A stretch of DNA of 64,000 nucleotides from Heliocidaris erythrogramma (taxonomy: Eukaryota; Echinodermata; Echinoidea; Camarodonta; Echinometridae). The position numbers and the translations under genes were made by a program. The stretch's first letter is position 1; every line of letters begins with the position of its first letter. The DNA lies in the NCBI GenBank assembly GCA_025617745.1, contig CM046873.1:28719410-28783409 (forward strand), written 5' to 3'. Below the pieces are notes generated by a model, which saw nothing but the letters and a program-made list of their open reading frames with translations, made no database searches and was not told where the DNA came from. Of this stretch, positions 11,683 through 24,463 are shown one piece after another.

Positions 11683-13511
11683 GGTTCAAATATTTTGTGA
11701 ATATTAACACTTGACTGATTTATACTCTAACCTGGGGACTAAATTGGACGTTTTGGTATCACCCGGGGACGTTTTGACCGGTCACCATTAAATAATTCAC
11801 TCTGCTTTTATTTATTTTTATCTTTTCGTTCCATAATAATGTATTTATCTTGTTTTTATATTAGTTATAGATACAATATACTGATTTCCACTCGAAATCT
11901 CTTTTATTTCACCAATCTTATTTTGTGATGTTAGCTCAACTGTATATGATGTACATATGTTTTGTTCAGTAGTTTTTATCCCTCTCAAACAATTACTTTG
12001 ATTAATTAAACGATAATCATTTTTTAAAACATATAATATTATTCGATTAGGGGGTCTACATCACACAAGCTAAGCTTTTTAGTAGATCCCTCCACATATC
12101 CATTTGTCATCTTTCTGTCATATCCATGTATTCTGTTTTTGCAGTGCTGGTAATTTGCACATATTGTTGTAATTTCATTGTAAATGTGGAATCTGAGTAA
12201 AATCAAATCAATTAATCAAAACCTTAAAACATCCAATTTGTAATTGTATGCACTATTCTCTTTTCATGATAATGTGGGTCTGTTCCTACAGAGTAACATA
12301 ATTTGAACAGAACAATTGTATTCACCCTTGGACGATCTTTGTTTTTCCTCGAATTATCAAAACCCATAACATTTATTGCAACCATCATCATGACCGCACG
12401 CCATCATAATAACTATACCATGTCTGGCCTGGGCCAGTTGTCAGGGTTGTGTGACGTGAATGACGTCACGATGCTCTACATTCTCATATCCGGCCTTTGT
12501 TTAAATGTAGCTCCCCACCCCACCCAAACATTGTTGATAACCCCACAAAAGTTTAGTTTTCGGTTGGTCATGCACTTTTGTCTTACTTTGTTATATTCCA
12601 CATTAACGAGGTAGATTTTATATAACCAAAGAATTATGAACGCGCGCAATACATAAGAATTAGACAGAGCCGGATATCACAAGAATATGGTCGCCTAAAG
12701 CCTAAAAAGCCAGCTTTTTTCTTAGCAAACAAAGCGCCAAACTGGTTTCGGGACAGGATAAATTCTGTCTATAGTTTTTAAACAATGGTATCGAGAATAA
12801 CCATTGTTACAGACACAGCGTGGTAGGTCGTCACTGTAAATCTATGGACGAATAAAGATAAGGACTGTTATCGGGTAAAACTAATGGTCGTAATGAGAGG
12901 TTCTTTTAAAACACATCTTCGGATTAAATGTTTATTTTGATTATGCTTAAAAACATTTTAAACAAATACAGTTTATTATTCACATTGAACGAAATAATAT
13001 TTACGAATGGAATAACCTACATGTTTTACGCCGGTACTGAAAAATAAAACGAAACAACGTGTGACGTCATAGATACATTAGTAACAAAAAGGATAAAGAA
13101 GGGTAGGTCCACAGGTATAACAGGACGAATTTAAATGGGCTGAAAGGACAAACGCCATGAAGAGTATTCCTCAATGGGATGTTGGGTATTTTTTCTAGAA
13201 TATTACGTTCGGAGTTGGAGTAAAAGAGAAAATTATAGAGAAAAGTGAAAATGTGACCAGGCACAACAAAACCACCAAAATGTCGCTAGATATGAATTTT
13301 TAGTTAAGGTCTGATTCTGAAAGAGGACATTATCAGCTTTAAAACGAAATATAACTCATTAGCATTGGATGTTCCTAACTCACTGTACAAAGAGAAGAAT
13401 GCAAAGTCCCTCATAATGTTACTTCTGAGAAATAAGGGTTTAAAGTTTGCTGTCTATCAATGCAAGAACTTAATCTGTTTACTCATTTTTGATCTCCCAT
13501 AAATTTTAATC

Positions 13512-13754
13512 AGGGTCGTAAAAAGAAAAGTAATACAAAAAAATCCGTTAGAAGACACACGTAAGTCTAATAAAACAAAACTGTCACAAAATACCACTTT
13601 AAGATTGTTTGGTGCCCCCACATTGTTATATTACTAAGAAAAAAAAGTATACTCTTCCAGGAAATACCGAGCCAACCAAAAACACATTGATTGAGCTCTT
13701 ACTGAAAATCACACAGTGCGACTTTTTGGTGGTTTTGTGGTGCCTGGTCACAAA
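13512..13754 (+). repeat. Dispersed 0.27-kb repeat, copy 2 of unit 1 (gene B intron 1)
   Basis: This is the partner of 4575-4854, lying in the 5' UTR intron of gene B about 0.3 kb before the first coding exon. Confidence 0.65.
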
Positions 13755-14052
13755 TGAAGTAAGAATTTCAATGAACTAAGATATTCTCTTGAAGCAACTT
13801 TGATGATGATGACGTTTTATGTTGATAAAGAAAATATCAAGGATGATTAGACGGTAAGATGAGGATGATAGTGTTGGTGATGGTGGTAATGATGATGATA
13901 ATGACGACGACGATGATGATGGGGCTGAAAGAGAGCAATCATTTAACTCATAATCACATCTGTGCATATTCATAATTTAAAATGCAGGAACACCGTAATA
14001 AAACAAAACAACATAATAACCTTAATATTTTCTCTCTCCTTTGCAGACCAAA

Positions 14053-17000
14053 ATGAATCGATTCCTGGTCCTGCTGGTCGTGCTGGCCCTGGTCCTGGGC
14101 CTAGTCGCAGCTAGGTCCCAACCTAAAAAGAATAAAGGCAGGAACAAGGAAGGCGGAAGGCGTGTGGGAAAAGGTACCTTAGATTAAATCATACTCAGAC
14201 AAAATGTATGAGCCAGAGCAGGCACCGGAAATGACCTGCGTTGATAAGGAATGATGGGCCCTACTATCGGCCGTCTAATTAATGATGGTTGTAGCAGTTG
14301 GGAATAACATTGATCATCAAGAAGTAAACAAACCAAAAAGCAAAAACAAACAATAAGCACACACAAAAAAACAGAGGGACAACCAATGTAAAATCTCTCT
14401 AAGTCTCCCCCTCTTTATAAAGGCCACTTGGCTATAGTGACCCCCTAAATTTTCTCCCTCAAAAAAAAAGAAAGAAATACCATTCATCTGTCTACATTGG
14501 TCACGTTTTGTATTTTCCTTGGGTTGCCTTATTATAAATATTTGACTCATTTGGGAAAGGAAAAAATTATACAATTGTATTTAAGCTTGAGAATATAATA
14601 GATTCAGGGGTGTTTTTCCGAAATTTAAAACCGGGGGGGGGGGGGGGGAGGGGGTAGGATATATTTCGCTATTTTTGAAGGTTCGGGAGCCGTTGACCGA
14701 CTGCAAGTGGAATTACCCCTGGCCTTCAAACAACGTATGGGTTGGGGGGGGGGGGGGGGGGGGGGGCTCATCACTTCGTTCGGAAGGAAGAAGTATCTTG
14801 TGCACTTCTCATTTTCAATAATTATTTTCATTAAAAAATCGTGATAAAATTCTGTTCGGATCTTTGGTTTTCACCAAGGTCGACATGTGTGATGTGCCTT
14901 AGGTAAGGCACACCAATTAAAGCTTGAGAGTAACGATTAAAAATCTGTAAAAAATTGAGAACACGTCGACGTCAGATATTGGAATCATGATAAATACATG
15001 TATGTATATAGAAAGAAACATTCGTGTTCATTGTAGACATGGTAGAATCTATGTTCTTTCGTCAAATTAATCAGTGGTGGAACTCTATTAATCTCAAATT
15101 TATATCACCCATGCATGCACAGGCAACACCGAACCCGCAGCCGAAGTAGAATGGACGTGGGGCGAGTGCGTACCGAACAAAGGCTCATGCGGCAAGGGAC
15201 AGAAGACCGGTAACTGCAGCGGTGAGTTGTGTGAAGTCGCCAACGAGACAACCGCCTGCCGCGTCAAGTGCGCAAAGGAAGCGGGCACAACCGAAGCTCC
15301 GGCTAACGGCGATGTTGAAGGGGCGGTCACGGATGCAGCTCCGGCTCGAGGCGGCGGTAGACCCGGTAAAGGACGTCGACCGAGCAAGGACGGGACTGGG
15401 ATGACTCAGGAGAACAACGGGAACGGGAATGGGAGGAGGGAGAAGCCACCAAGAGGGGAGCGAAGACCCAACAAGACCGACAAACCAGCTAAGACAAAGG
15501 GTGAGCTAAATAACCAACAGACCAGGGCCTCGTTATCAATAACAAGTTCTGATAATCGTTATAAGCTACTGAAATCCTTGAATCTGATGGGCTGAGAGCG
15601 AAGTTGTCACAGAAATGAGCCAGTTTTTTTTAACTAATAACACCTTTTATTTAAGAAAACTTGTTATCAGTACCACCTGTCACGATATTCTGTAACAAAA
15701 TGGACTAACAGCGAAAATTCTTAGTAGCGTATCTTTATCAATATTGTAAAAAAAGTTAAATGTTACAAGTTAAGTTACAAGTTAAATGAAACAATGCCAA
15801 GATCACAAATGCTTAAGATATGTTATGCATGTAATTATCTGCTAAGCTAGTTACTCAAAATAATACTATAGCTTGTCAGAAGCTTGCCGGAATAACAATA
15901 ACTTATTAATGTGATTTATCACTATCAAATATTATACCTTGTGATTACGTATACCGGTGAATGCAATAATTGGTATTTTGGTTCTCGGAGAGTAAGCGCC
16001 AATACATTTGAAAAGATTAGTACACCTGTGTTAATTCTTATAATTACCCATGGATCTATTCCAAGTTTAAGCTTAACTATATGCCCTTTTCCCAAAAGCT
16101 ACTAGTCACCGTCATAAAGGCCCTACAATGTTGGACGCCCCCCTAAACAAACAAACACAAAAACAAAACAAAACTGAATAGTACTACCGATTATAATGTA
16201 GACCTATATCTCTTTGATTTTTGCTTTATCATTCTTTCCTAGAATGCACATATGCAAGAGCGACGATGTCCGATTGCGACCCGATCACCAACAGAATGAA
16301 CAAGACCCGGGCCCTGAAGGGAACCCCTACCCTAGAATGTCCTGAGGTCGTCGTAGAAACTGTGCGGTGCGAGAGGATCACATTGAAGAGAGAGAACAGA
16401 AGTGAGTATTTGTCTGGTTTAGAAGGGGCGAATCCAGAAATTTATAATGGGGGGGGGGGGGCATTATTCTTCCGACCGGGGGAGGTGAAAGTGACCTTGC
16501 TAGAGGGGTGCAAGAGGATGGCTTGTCACATCCCGATTCAAAATGATCTGCAACGCCCCTGGCGAAAGGGGGGGGGGGCGGATGGGGAGGCGGAATGTTG
16601 ACCCGCGGTAACTCCGAAGTGGCTTATTATTGCAAATGGACTCTACCAACAGCTATTTTGAAAAGAGATTAACTAGATAATCGTCTGGTATTGTTTATAA
16701 GGACAGACTTTGTCAGTATGGAGAAGGTTGACGAATGTCATTTGTCAACAATTTACTGCAATAAATCATATATACCTACCTATTATGCCAGTAGTCTTGA
16801 CTACGGGACCCTTCGAGAATTTAACACAAATGAGTCACAATATTGTGCGCACCCCCCGTAATCCTATTGTCCCCTTCGCCACTCACGCGCGTCAACACGC
16901 TACGGCCATCTTCCTCTTTCTTGCTCGCCCCCGACGAGATAGGACGTATAGTCACAGCGCTCCTGAAATCAGGTCGTATAGTATCTTTTAGGTGCGCTTT

Positions 17001-20000
17001 TTCGCACATTTAAAGCACTTTTAGGTACCTATATTCGCTTAGATTATAGTACTGTATGTTTAGTAGTCACTTTTGCCGATTGCAAGGGATTTTTGATATC
17101 CTTTTCTTGGCATTTATTTTTCCCTTTCACGGTCAGCCCCACGTAGATATTTCTGTGTGTTTGCGGGTGTTTCCGTTTGTCACCGAGCCTTTGGGTTCGG
17201 TGTTTGTTCTAACGGTTTTTTGGCTGTGAAAATCTTTTGTGCGTATCTCCCAAATAAATTTTACTCTTATTTTACTGCATTCAGTTGAAGTATTTCTTAT
17301 TTCGAAAAGTATACTTTATTGTCTGTTTTATTGCAGTGGTATGAATTCGGGTTTCTCAGATGGTTCGGGGATTTCCAATTCCCCGCTGTTAAGTGGTGTG
17401 ATTCGGTCGTTCTTTTTGAAGCGACCTCCTTGTTCTAGGTTAGTGCCGTCTTGGAGTCTGCCTAAGGTCCTGGAGGCCTTGGCGAAACCTCTTTTCGAAC
17501 CGTTAGGTGAAGCTCTCTTCATCATCTTACGGTTAAGACGCTCTTTTTGGTAGCTTTTGCCTCTGGGCAGAGGCGCAGTACTCTTCAGGCTCTCTGCCTT
17601 ACTCCTGGTCATGTTCGCTGGGAGAGAAAAGGCGTTAGATTGATTCCTAAGGCTTCTTTTATTGCCAAGAATCAGACAGCTGCCTCTGGCCCTGTTGAGA
17701 TTTTTCTTTGTCTGCTTTCTGGGTTTTCGTCAGTGCGCGAGGACAAAGTTTGGTGTCCTGTTAGGGCTCTCAAATGGTATATTGATAAGACTAAGTCTTA
17801 TCGTAAGGATGATCAGTTGTTCCTGATCACTAGAGAGCCTTTTTCTCCTGCTTCTCTTGATTCCATTTCTAGATGGATTGTCGAGGCTATTAGGGCTGCT
17901 GGCACAGGGGCTCTTTTTTCCGACAGTAAGCCTCGTGCTCATGACACTCGTAGTGTCGGCACTTCTTGGGCTCTGTTTCAAGGTGTGGCGCTTGATGATA
18001 TTTTGAAGGCTGCTTATTGGCGTTCGCCCAATTCCTTCATTTCTTGCTACCTTAGGGATGTTCCCGCAGGTGAGGCTATGTTTGCGTCAGCCACCTTGAA
18101 GGCCGCTGTGTCTTTGTATTCTTCGCTGTAATCCTATTCCCTTCTGCTTGAAACATGCCTCCCGGTCTTTGAGTTGGCGCTGGTCTGGCATAATAGGTAG
18201 GTATATATGATTTATTGCAGTAAATTTGTAAAATCAGCACTGATTTTCTTATTTACTATATAAATCTATATACCTACCTATTATGCCAGTAGTCTTGACT
18301 ACGGGACCCCTTCGAGAATTTAACACAAATGAGTCACAATATTGTGCGCACCCCCCGTAATCCTATTGTCCCCTTCGCCACTCACGCGCGTCAACACGCT
18401 ACGGCCATCTTCCTCTCTTGCGAGCAATCCCAAGTAGAAACATGTTGCTTGCAAGGTGAGGGGAAGGAGGGAGGGTCATAGGTAGGTATATAGATTTATA
18501 TAGTAAATAAGAAAATCAGTGCTGATTTTACAAATTCCTCGTATTAGACGTTTTTCTATCTATATCCAACCCGGCCTGGTATGACTGATGCTTACAGTTA
18601 TTTATTATGAGGTTTGCTCGGTCATTGCACCTAATCATTTTTAATTTCCTTGAAATGTTTGCGACCGTGTTATATCAACTTCAAGTGTTTCTTTTTAAAC
18701 TTTAACCTCAGATTGTAACTACACGAGGGGTGAGTTTGGACCGTGCAATGAGACGACAAACCGTATGACCAGACAGGACACACTCTCAGACCCCGACCAG
18801 GTTTCTGAGGAGTGCAGATTGGTGAGGACCATCGAGAAGAAATGTCCCAGATCAGGTATGGAAATCTTCATTTGGTAAAAAAAAATATGCATTTTGACCA
18901 TTAAAGGATCAGCCCTTTTGTCTATTGTGCCCACCCCTTTTAGAATGAAAACCTGTTTTTTTTAAACTTTTTTTTTTAATCATCGTCTGCAATGTTATTA
19001 TACTGAGTAATCTTATTTCCATTTGTTTGAAAATCTCGGCTAACTGCCCCTTTAAAATATCCCGCCGTCGTTATTACAGTCGCATGACCGAATAGCTAGG
19101 CCTACCCGCATTTATGAATATATCTTTTGTATTTTATCTTTCTCTCACACATCGTAGAGAATAGTGGTAAGCCTGTGCGATGCAGGTATAACTGGGAGCT
19201 AGCCCCTGCCTGCGACGAAACCACGAATAAAATCACCATGACTGGCTCGCTTGTGATTGTAGAGGGCGCCCCAGCTGACTGCGAAGCCGTCAGGACACAC
19301 GAATTGAATTGCAAACAAGGCAAAGGTAGGTGATACTCTTCCTTCCTTGTGATTTCATCCAGATTTGGGAGTCACTAGGGGTGTCAACTATTTTTTGTCG
19401 TAGAAAGGGATGGGGGACTAATCGATTGGGAATATCGATTACAAAGGTAGACAGATGCACTCTGGATTGTGACCAGTGTTCAACATTCTCTAAACCAATC
19501 GGATGCTTCACCCATTACCTGAATTCATGGCAAAGCCTATATTTATGTACTCATAATGGTTTAGATATTATTTGTAATCAGAGACTATATAATGTTGATT
19601 CTGTTCTAAAAGTTTTAGGCTGCACGACTCCGAAACATGTGTTCTATGTTGTTTTTATGTTAAAGCTGTTATGATGTCGTCCTTTTTGATTATGTTCAAT
19701 CTTCCCATCCCTCCTTCGCATTGATGTCTTCCGATTTGCTATTCTCTTTTACGTAACAAAACAATGATGAGAGACAATACGAGAGACAGGACTTGACGTG
19801 TGTGTTTTGAAAAAGATTTCTCACCAACCGGAAATATCTAACGTTTGAAAAATCAGTAGAAACGGTAATTTTCGAAATATGGGATATGGATGGTAACGAT
19901 GGAGCGGGATTCCTGTGAAATTACGCTTCTTGTTATGTTTGATTTTATGTTTGATAAAAACACCTTCTTTACCTCTCCTCCCTGCAGTACCATGTTCACT

Positions 20001-20118
20001 GGGTGAATGGGGTGAATTCAGCGAGTGCCTGGACGGAATCCAGACTCGAACCCGTGAGCTGCAGAAAGGCCCTCACATCTGCCAACGTCTCATGCGGGAG
20101 TCAGTCACTTGTGAATAA
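14053..20118 (+). CDS. Midkine/pleiotrophin-like gene B, complete (366 aa)
   Basis: This is a complete gene with coding exons 14053-14173, 15123-15500, 16243-16401, 18712-18855, 19158-19325 and 19988-20118. The first coding exon starts at 14047 after a TTTGCAG acceptor, so a 5' UTR exon lies upstream (candidate end 11182). Residues 1-20 form a signal peptide (start MNRFLVLL, then a Leu/Val-rich core ending VAA), followed by a Lys/Arg-rich stretch. Exon 2 (about residues 41-166) has a six-cysteine N-domain beginning WTWGEC and a long Gly/Pro/Lys/Arg linker. Exons 3-6 (about 167-219, 220-267, 268-323, 324-366) are four C-domain-like modules with four cysteines each. Vertebrate family members have one N- and one C-domain, so this is an extended form. 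All five coding introns are phase 1. Intron 3 contains a tyrosine-recombinase element and a 314-bp inverted-repeat element. The product should be a secreted, basic, heparin-binding protein; the receptor cannot be told from sequence. Confidence 0.88.
14633..14766. repeat. Paired poly-G runs in gene B intron 2
   Basis: Two long G runs (about 14633-14655 and 14744-14766) vary in length between copies; gene C has about 31933-31945 and 32043-32060, gene D about 52396-52420 and 52501-52520. Similar runs occur in intron 3 (16449, 16568, 33849, 33966, 54342). Confidence 0.8.
16750..18226 (+). mobile_element. YR element, copy B: 1.48 kb with 41-bp TIRs
   Basis: This is a complete copy in intron 3 of gene B. 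The terminal inverted repeats 16750-16790 and 18186-18226 match base for base over 41 nt (AATTTACTGCAATAAATC... against ...GATTTATTGCAGTAAATT). The interior holds an untranslated left part with a small GTGCG/CGCAC hairpin near 16992-17007, then a tyrosine-recombinase gene in the same direction as the host gene. There is no gag, reverse transcriptase, RNase H or methyltransferase. It is therefore an internally deleted DIRS relative, or a separate TIR-bearing YR transposon. Confidence 0.82.
17341..18131 (+). pseudogene. Tyrosine recombinase (DIRS-type), frameshifted, copy B
   Basis: This has the same gene and the same frame break (near 17514) as copy A, so the lesion predates the duplication of the unit or is tolerated. 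Arg, His-x-x-Arg, Trp and the nucleophile Tyr are all present in the 3' frame ending at 18131. The 5' open frame also extends upstream of the ATG to a GTG codon (17239), but nothing supports that as a start. Confidence 0.75.
18223..18536. mobile_element. 314-bp element with perfect 59-bp TIRs, copy B
   Basis: This is identical in layout to copy A: TIRs 18223-18281 and 18478-18536, core 18282-18477 in the same orientation. It overlaps the YR element's right end at AATT. Confidence 0.82.
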
Positions 20119-23100
20119 AATAAACATGGCACACGCAAACCGTCGTTAAAGGGGACCAGTCACACATTAAACAAGTTTTATTTGCATGTTTTTTTTGCTC
20201 CATGCCGGAGTACTATATCCAAACTATCAGCTTAAAATGTTAAATCTGTAAAGCCCGGCTCACACGAGGCGTCGTTTCAAGTGGATTTTTGAATGAGCAA
20301 TGTTGCAATTATATTTTCCTTGAAAAAAAAGAACAGTAACGTTTGTGGTACGGTAGGTATTAATTATAAAAAGCCAACGTGAAATTGACGTAGACATACA
20401 TGTACATGTATTTTCAAAGTGATATTATGAACTTGTGGCAAATTAAGATTACTGAAATTCAAGTGGATATTTAAAAAAAAAAGTGATAGAAATTATCTAT
20501 TGCAAAATAACAACAATGGTTGGGAAACAATATACAATGCATGTATTTTAAAGAAAAACTGAAAAGAATTGATGTATGCTTGTTTACTCTGTAAACTTTA
20601 ATAACTCTGGACAGTTTGGAAAAAACACAACAAAATTCAACGTATTTTGTCTCATGAAGAGTAATATGAACACGCTGTGCGTATGCCAATTCAACCATAT
20701 ACCTTCTCCTTTTTATAATTTGTAAACATTGTGATCGTGAAATAAGGAAACAGTATTTTACACTGATTGCTGTGATTGTAAAAGTACTTGCGATAATATT
20801 TCTGTTTTTTTCATATTTAATTTTTTTTTTATTGAAGACAGCTAATTTTTACTTTAACAACGTTCCAAAAGTCGCATGTCATCAATTAATGTTGAGAAAT
20901 GTCTAACTGTGTCATTGCCTATGTATTTGTATATCACAAAAATCTTCCGTCATGACGCTCCGGACAATTTTGAACTGTCGAATTCTGCGTGGACCGAGTA
21001 TATATTTACAGGGTTTTTATGTGGCCGATATGCTTCATGGACAAATTTTGATAAAGATTTTAAAAAATAAAGAAGAAATGAACAGTTTCCAGGGGAGGAG
21101 AGGATGAATGACATAAGAGCCATTCCGTATCAAAACGATTGTCCCTTGTAAAAACATTGGTAATTTTCTCAAGTCTTTATTTCTATTTGCAATGAACTTG
21201 CCACTTTAACTCTCAATTTACAATGCGAAAAACGAATGTTTTACAGCTTTCTGTATCAAATTGATAAGGAGCTTTTAGGGACAAATAGATCTACATTTTG
21301 AATCTAAAGGTGAATTCAGTGTACATAATGCTAAATATGCAATACATATTTTGCAATACTTATTTATTTGTGTAATGATGTGCATCTCAATTTGTGTACA
21401 TATTACTGTGGAGTGACGTCTAGAATATAATCCTGAATAGTTGTGAATACTGTTGACGTGCCTGCGATATAAGCAAGCCTTGTGTGTATTCGAGTCGTGG
21501 TGAATTATTTGAACAAATTAAAAGGAGGCAAAAATGCTATTTCATGTGATATGTTTCGATCTAACGTGAATTATTTTGATATGATAACAATGGTTGGTTT
21601 TGACGGAGGGATGGGTGGACAGAGAGATAGAGAAAGAGAAGGGTGGAAAAGATGGTGACCAAGATAGAGTGAGGGGGGGGGGGATGAAGAGAAAGAGAGA
21701 AAGAAAATTAGAGAGTGGGGAGGGGTTCAGAGAGAGAGAGAGAGGAAGTGAGAGAAAAGTTATTGCTAAAGAGAGCTGGTGAGAGAAGAAGAGAGTGCGA
21801 GAGGAGTGACAGAGAGCGAGGAAAAGATGTCGAGAAAGTGGGAGAAAGAAAACATTTATGGGAGATCAAAATGAGACAAGTATTCAGGGTCGTAAAAAGG
21901 AAAGTAATACAACAAAATCCAGAGAAGACACACATAAGTCTAATAAAAAATGTCAAAAATACCACTTTTAGATTGTTTGGTGCCTCCAAATTTTTACTTA
22001 GAAAAAAGTATACTCTTTCTGGAAATACCCAAAACAAAAATTGACCATGCCAACCAAAATACACATTGATTGAACTCGAACTGAAAATGACACAGTGCGA
22101 CTTTTGGGCAGTCTCGTGGTGCCTGGTCACAAAATTACATGTAGAAACTTCATGAGAGAATATAAAAGAAATAATCAAAAAGAGACTAACATGATCAATG
22201 ACCACTGACCATCACAAAATGATTTTCTTAAAAATTGACTCCTACACAAGTGACCATCAATATTTGAAACTGGACGTCCCATGCCCATGACCAAGCCTCG
22301 ACAATTGAAAATTAATGACCCTAATGACGCCAAAATTTCGTGCAAGGGCGAAATCAACAGGTTTTCTGGCCGAGGTGAGTTCTGGGAAAGGTAAAAAATA
22401 ATATGTGAGCTTTCTCATTTTTTTTATTTTCGTTTGGAAAATTATAGCAGATATGTCCCCTGAAATGGATAGCTCTTCAAATGCTCTCCTATTCAAAATA
22501 TGACAAGAAACCGCTGAAATGTTCGGGCCGAACACTTGTGTGATGTAGTCCCAAATACACATATATGTGTGCAGTACATATGACTCTCAGCAGGATTGAG
22601 TCAATTTCTTATCATTTGGGTGATTCCAAAACCTTACAGCACACACCAATTCTTATGTGCTATATAATCAACCTTTCCCAGTTGCTTTGAAACAGTTTCT
22701 ATCACAATTCCATCTCAAGACCAGAACTCAACTTTATCCTTAAAAGAATCATTATCATTATTCTAGAGCAAATACCCCGGACAACTACCCCTTAAGATAA
22801 TTATCCCCTAGGCCCATACCTGAGGGATAATTTTAGGGTAAATATATATTAGAGTAGTCAGTGGTGTACATAGGTGCAGTCATTAAGGAGGAACTGGCAT
22901 TGCGGGGGTGGGGGGAGGGGGTGGGGTGGTCTTACTCTATGATTCATCAAGGGGGTAGTGTAGGAGAGGTCGTAGCGTCTTTCTCTTAAAAAATAGGAAT
23001 CTTATGTTCCTTTTCCCTTACGATGGGAAGCAATTTCCCAGAAGTCTCTCTTTCTTAAAACTAAAAAAAAAACATTTCTCCTCATTATCTTAGTTCATTT

Positions 23101-23508
23101 TGGTAAAATAACTTAATGCACATTTCTTGAAGAAAATCGATTAATAATCTTCAAAAATATCCCTTCATCTTGACTAAACTGACGGGGGAGGGGGTCGGGG
23201 GTTGGCGACAATTTTTTTTTTTGCCAGACCTCCAAAATTCGCTCGGGGGGGGGGGGGGGGTATCGGGGTCCAGTTTCCCTCCATAATTCTGTGAAGAAAA
23301 AAAAAGTTTTCGTTCTCAAACAGACCGATTCTTGGCCTTTGGTGGCAATGTAGTTTTTTGATCGGTCTGATGTCGGTCTGGCGTCGTTCTTGTCAGTGTG
23401 ACTGTGCTATTACTGTATGTTAAAGGAAATGGAAAAAGACAGATAGCGATCCCCTTTTAGCAAAAATGTTTGACATGTATATTGTCCTCCATATCCGTAT
23501 CATACCAC

Positions 23509-23616
23509 GGTCACACCACCAAACCGACCCCACACCGATTACAAACCGATCTATTCTTGGCCATCGGTGGCAATGTAATATTTTGGTCGGTCTGGCGTCG
23601 GTCTTGTCGGTGTGAC
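23509..23616. repeat. 108-bp TIR element (GTCACACC family), unit 2
   Basis: Same element as at 6228, with the same partial relative just to its left. Confidence 0.6.
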
Positions 23617-24463
23617 TGACCTTGCCCAAGTTTCCCTTCATCCTCGTAGTCAATGTCTTGTCAAATTTAATTTCAGTTTACCATCTGACCATGGTTACAT
23701 CAGCCATGTTGGTGTTTGGAAAACGTATAAGACCAACAAAAATCTTTGCCATCATTTGTGCCAAAAGATTTTTTTTTTTTTAATTAATAATTGGCATCTT
23801 CAAGGTATTCTTCTTACAATAAACGGAAATTGTGTGTGTATTTTTAAAATGTAAATTATTTATGGGACATTTCCCAAAGAGTTATAAAAGTGATGAGGTG
23901 TAAACATCTATAATTGAAATATTTAAAAAATAATTAAAAATGATACAATGTAAATCATGTAATATTTTGTTTGTTTGTTTGCAGATGCTTTTCTGCATTT
24001 ATTTCATAATCAATGTAAACAACAGTTGCTTTCAAACGTAACATATAATGGATGAGGCGATAAACTTACATAGAAATAATTGAGTGACAATATTATATAC
24101 ACGTACCAATAATACAGTGAGTATGGATATAATTCTATATAAAACATTTGATGATGTAGGTACAATTATTTACAAAATGCAGAGGGCAAAACTATCATAA
24201 GCAAATGCTTAAGACGATAGCAGCCCGGAATTGCATGCGTATAGATGAGGATTCAGGATATATATATAGAAAGAATTTGCCATATTGTAAATTCAAGAAA
24301 ATTGCATACATTGAGAATCACTTATAACTCGCCATATTGTAATTTTAAGGGAATTGCATATATCTGTGCCGTGAGTGCGCAGGTGCAAAGTGCATATAGC
24401 TGGGGATTATGGTTTAAGGATAAAAATGGATACAGGACAATCAGGGGTCGATATTCAAAGCAA

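Larger units (their letters stand above)
11183..14046 (+). other. Intron 1 (5' UTR intron) of gene B
   Basis: This intron of about 2.9 kb carries half of a palindromic element (11542-11682), the dispersed repeat 13512-13754 and a GAT-rich microsatellite (about 13800-13925). It ends in CTCTCTCCTTTGCAG. Counterparts are 28480-31343 (gene C) and 47442-51807 (gene D, enlarged by insertions). Confidence 0.55.
1..14180. repeat. Array unit 1 (near-identical part)
   Basis: Positions 1-14180 match 17281-31480 with only scattered changes by eye. Examples are single bases near 5899, 8442 and 12566, homopolymer lengths, and a 15-base segment present at about 26712 but absent near 9429. The spacing is 17280 at the left and 17297 at the right. 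The block holds exons 4-6 of gene A, the intergenic region, and the 5' UTR exon and first coding exon of gene B. Confidence 0.85.

Noticed and set aside
15100-15387. Antisense frame over exon 2 of the growth-factor genes
   Set aside because: It is a shadow of the coding exon on the opposite strand.
16750-18536. Integron, CRISPR or bacterial integrative element as explanation for the recombinase
   Set aside because: The gene sits in a spliced animal intron with DIRS-type signature residues. There are no spacers, attC-like arrays or bacterial genes.
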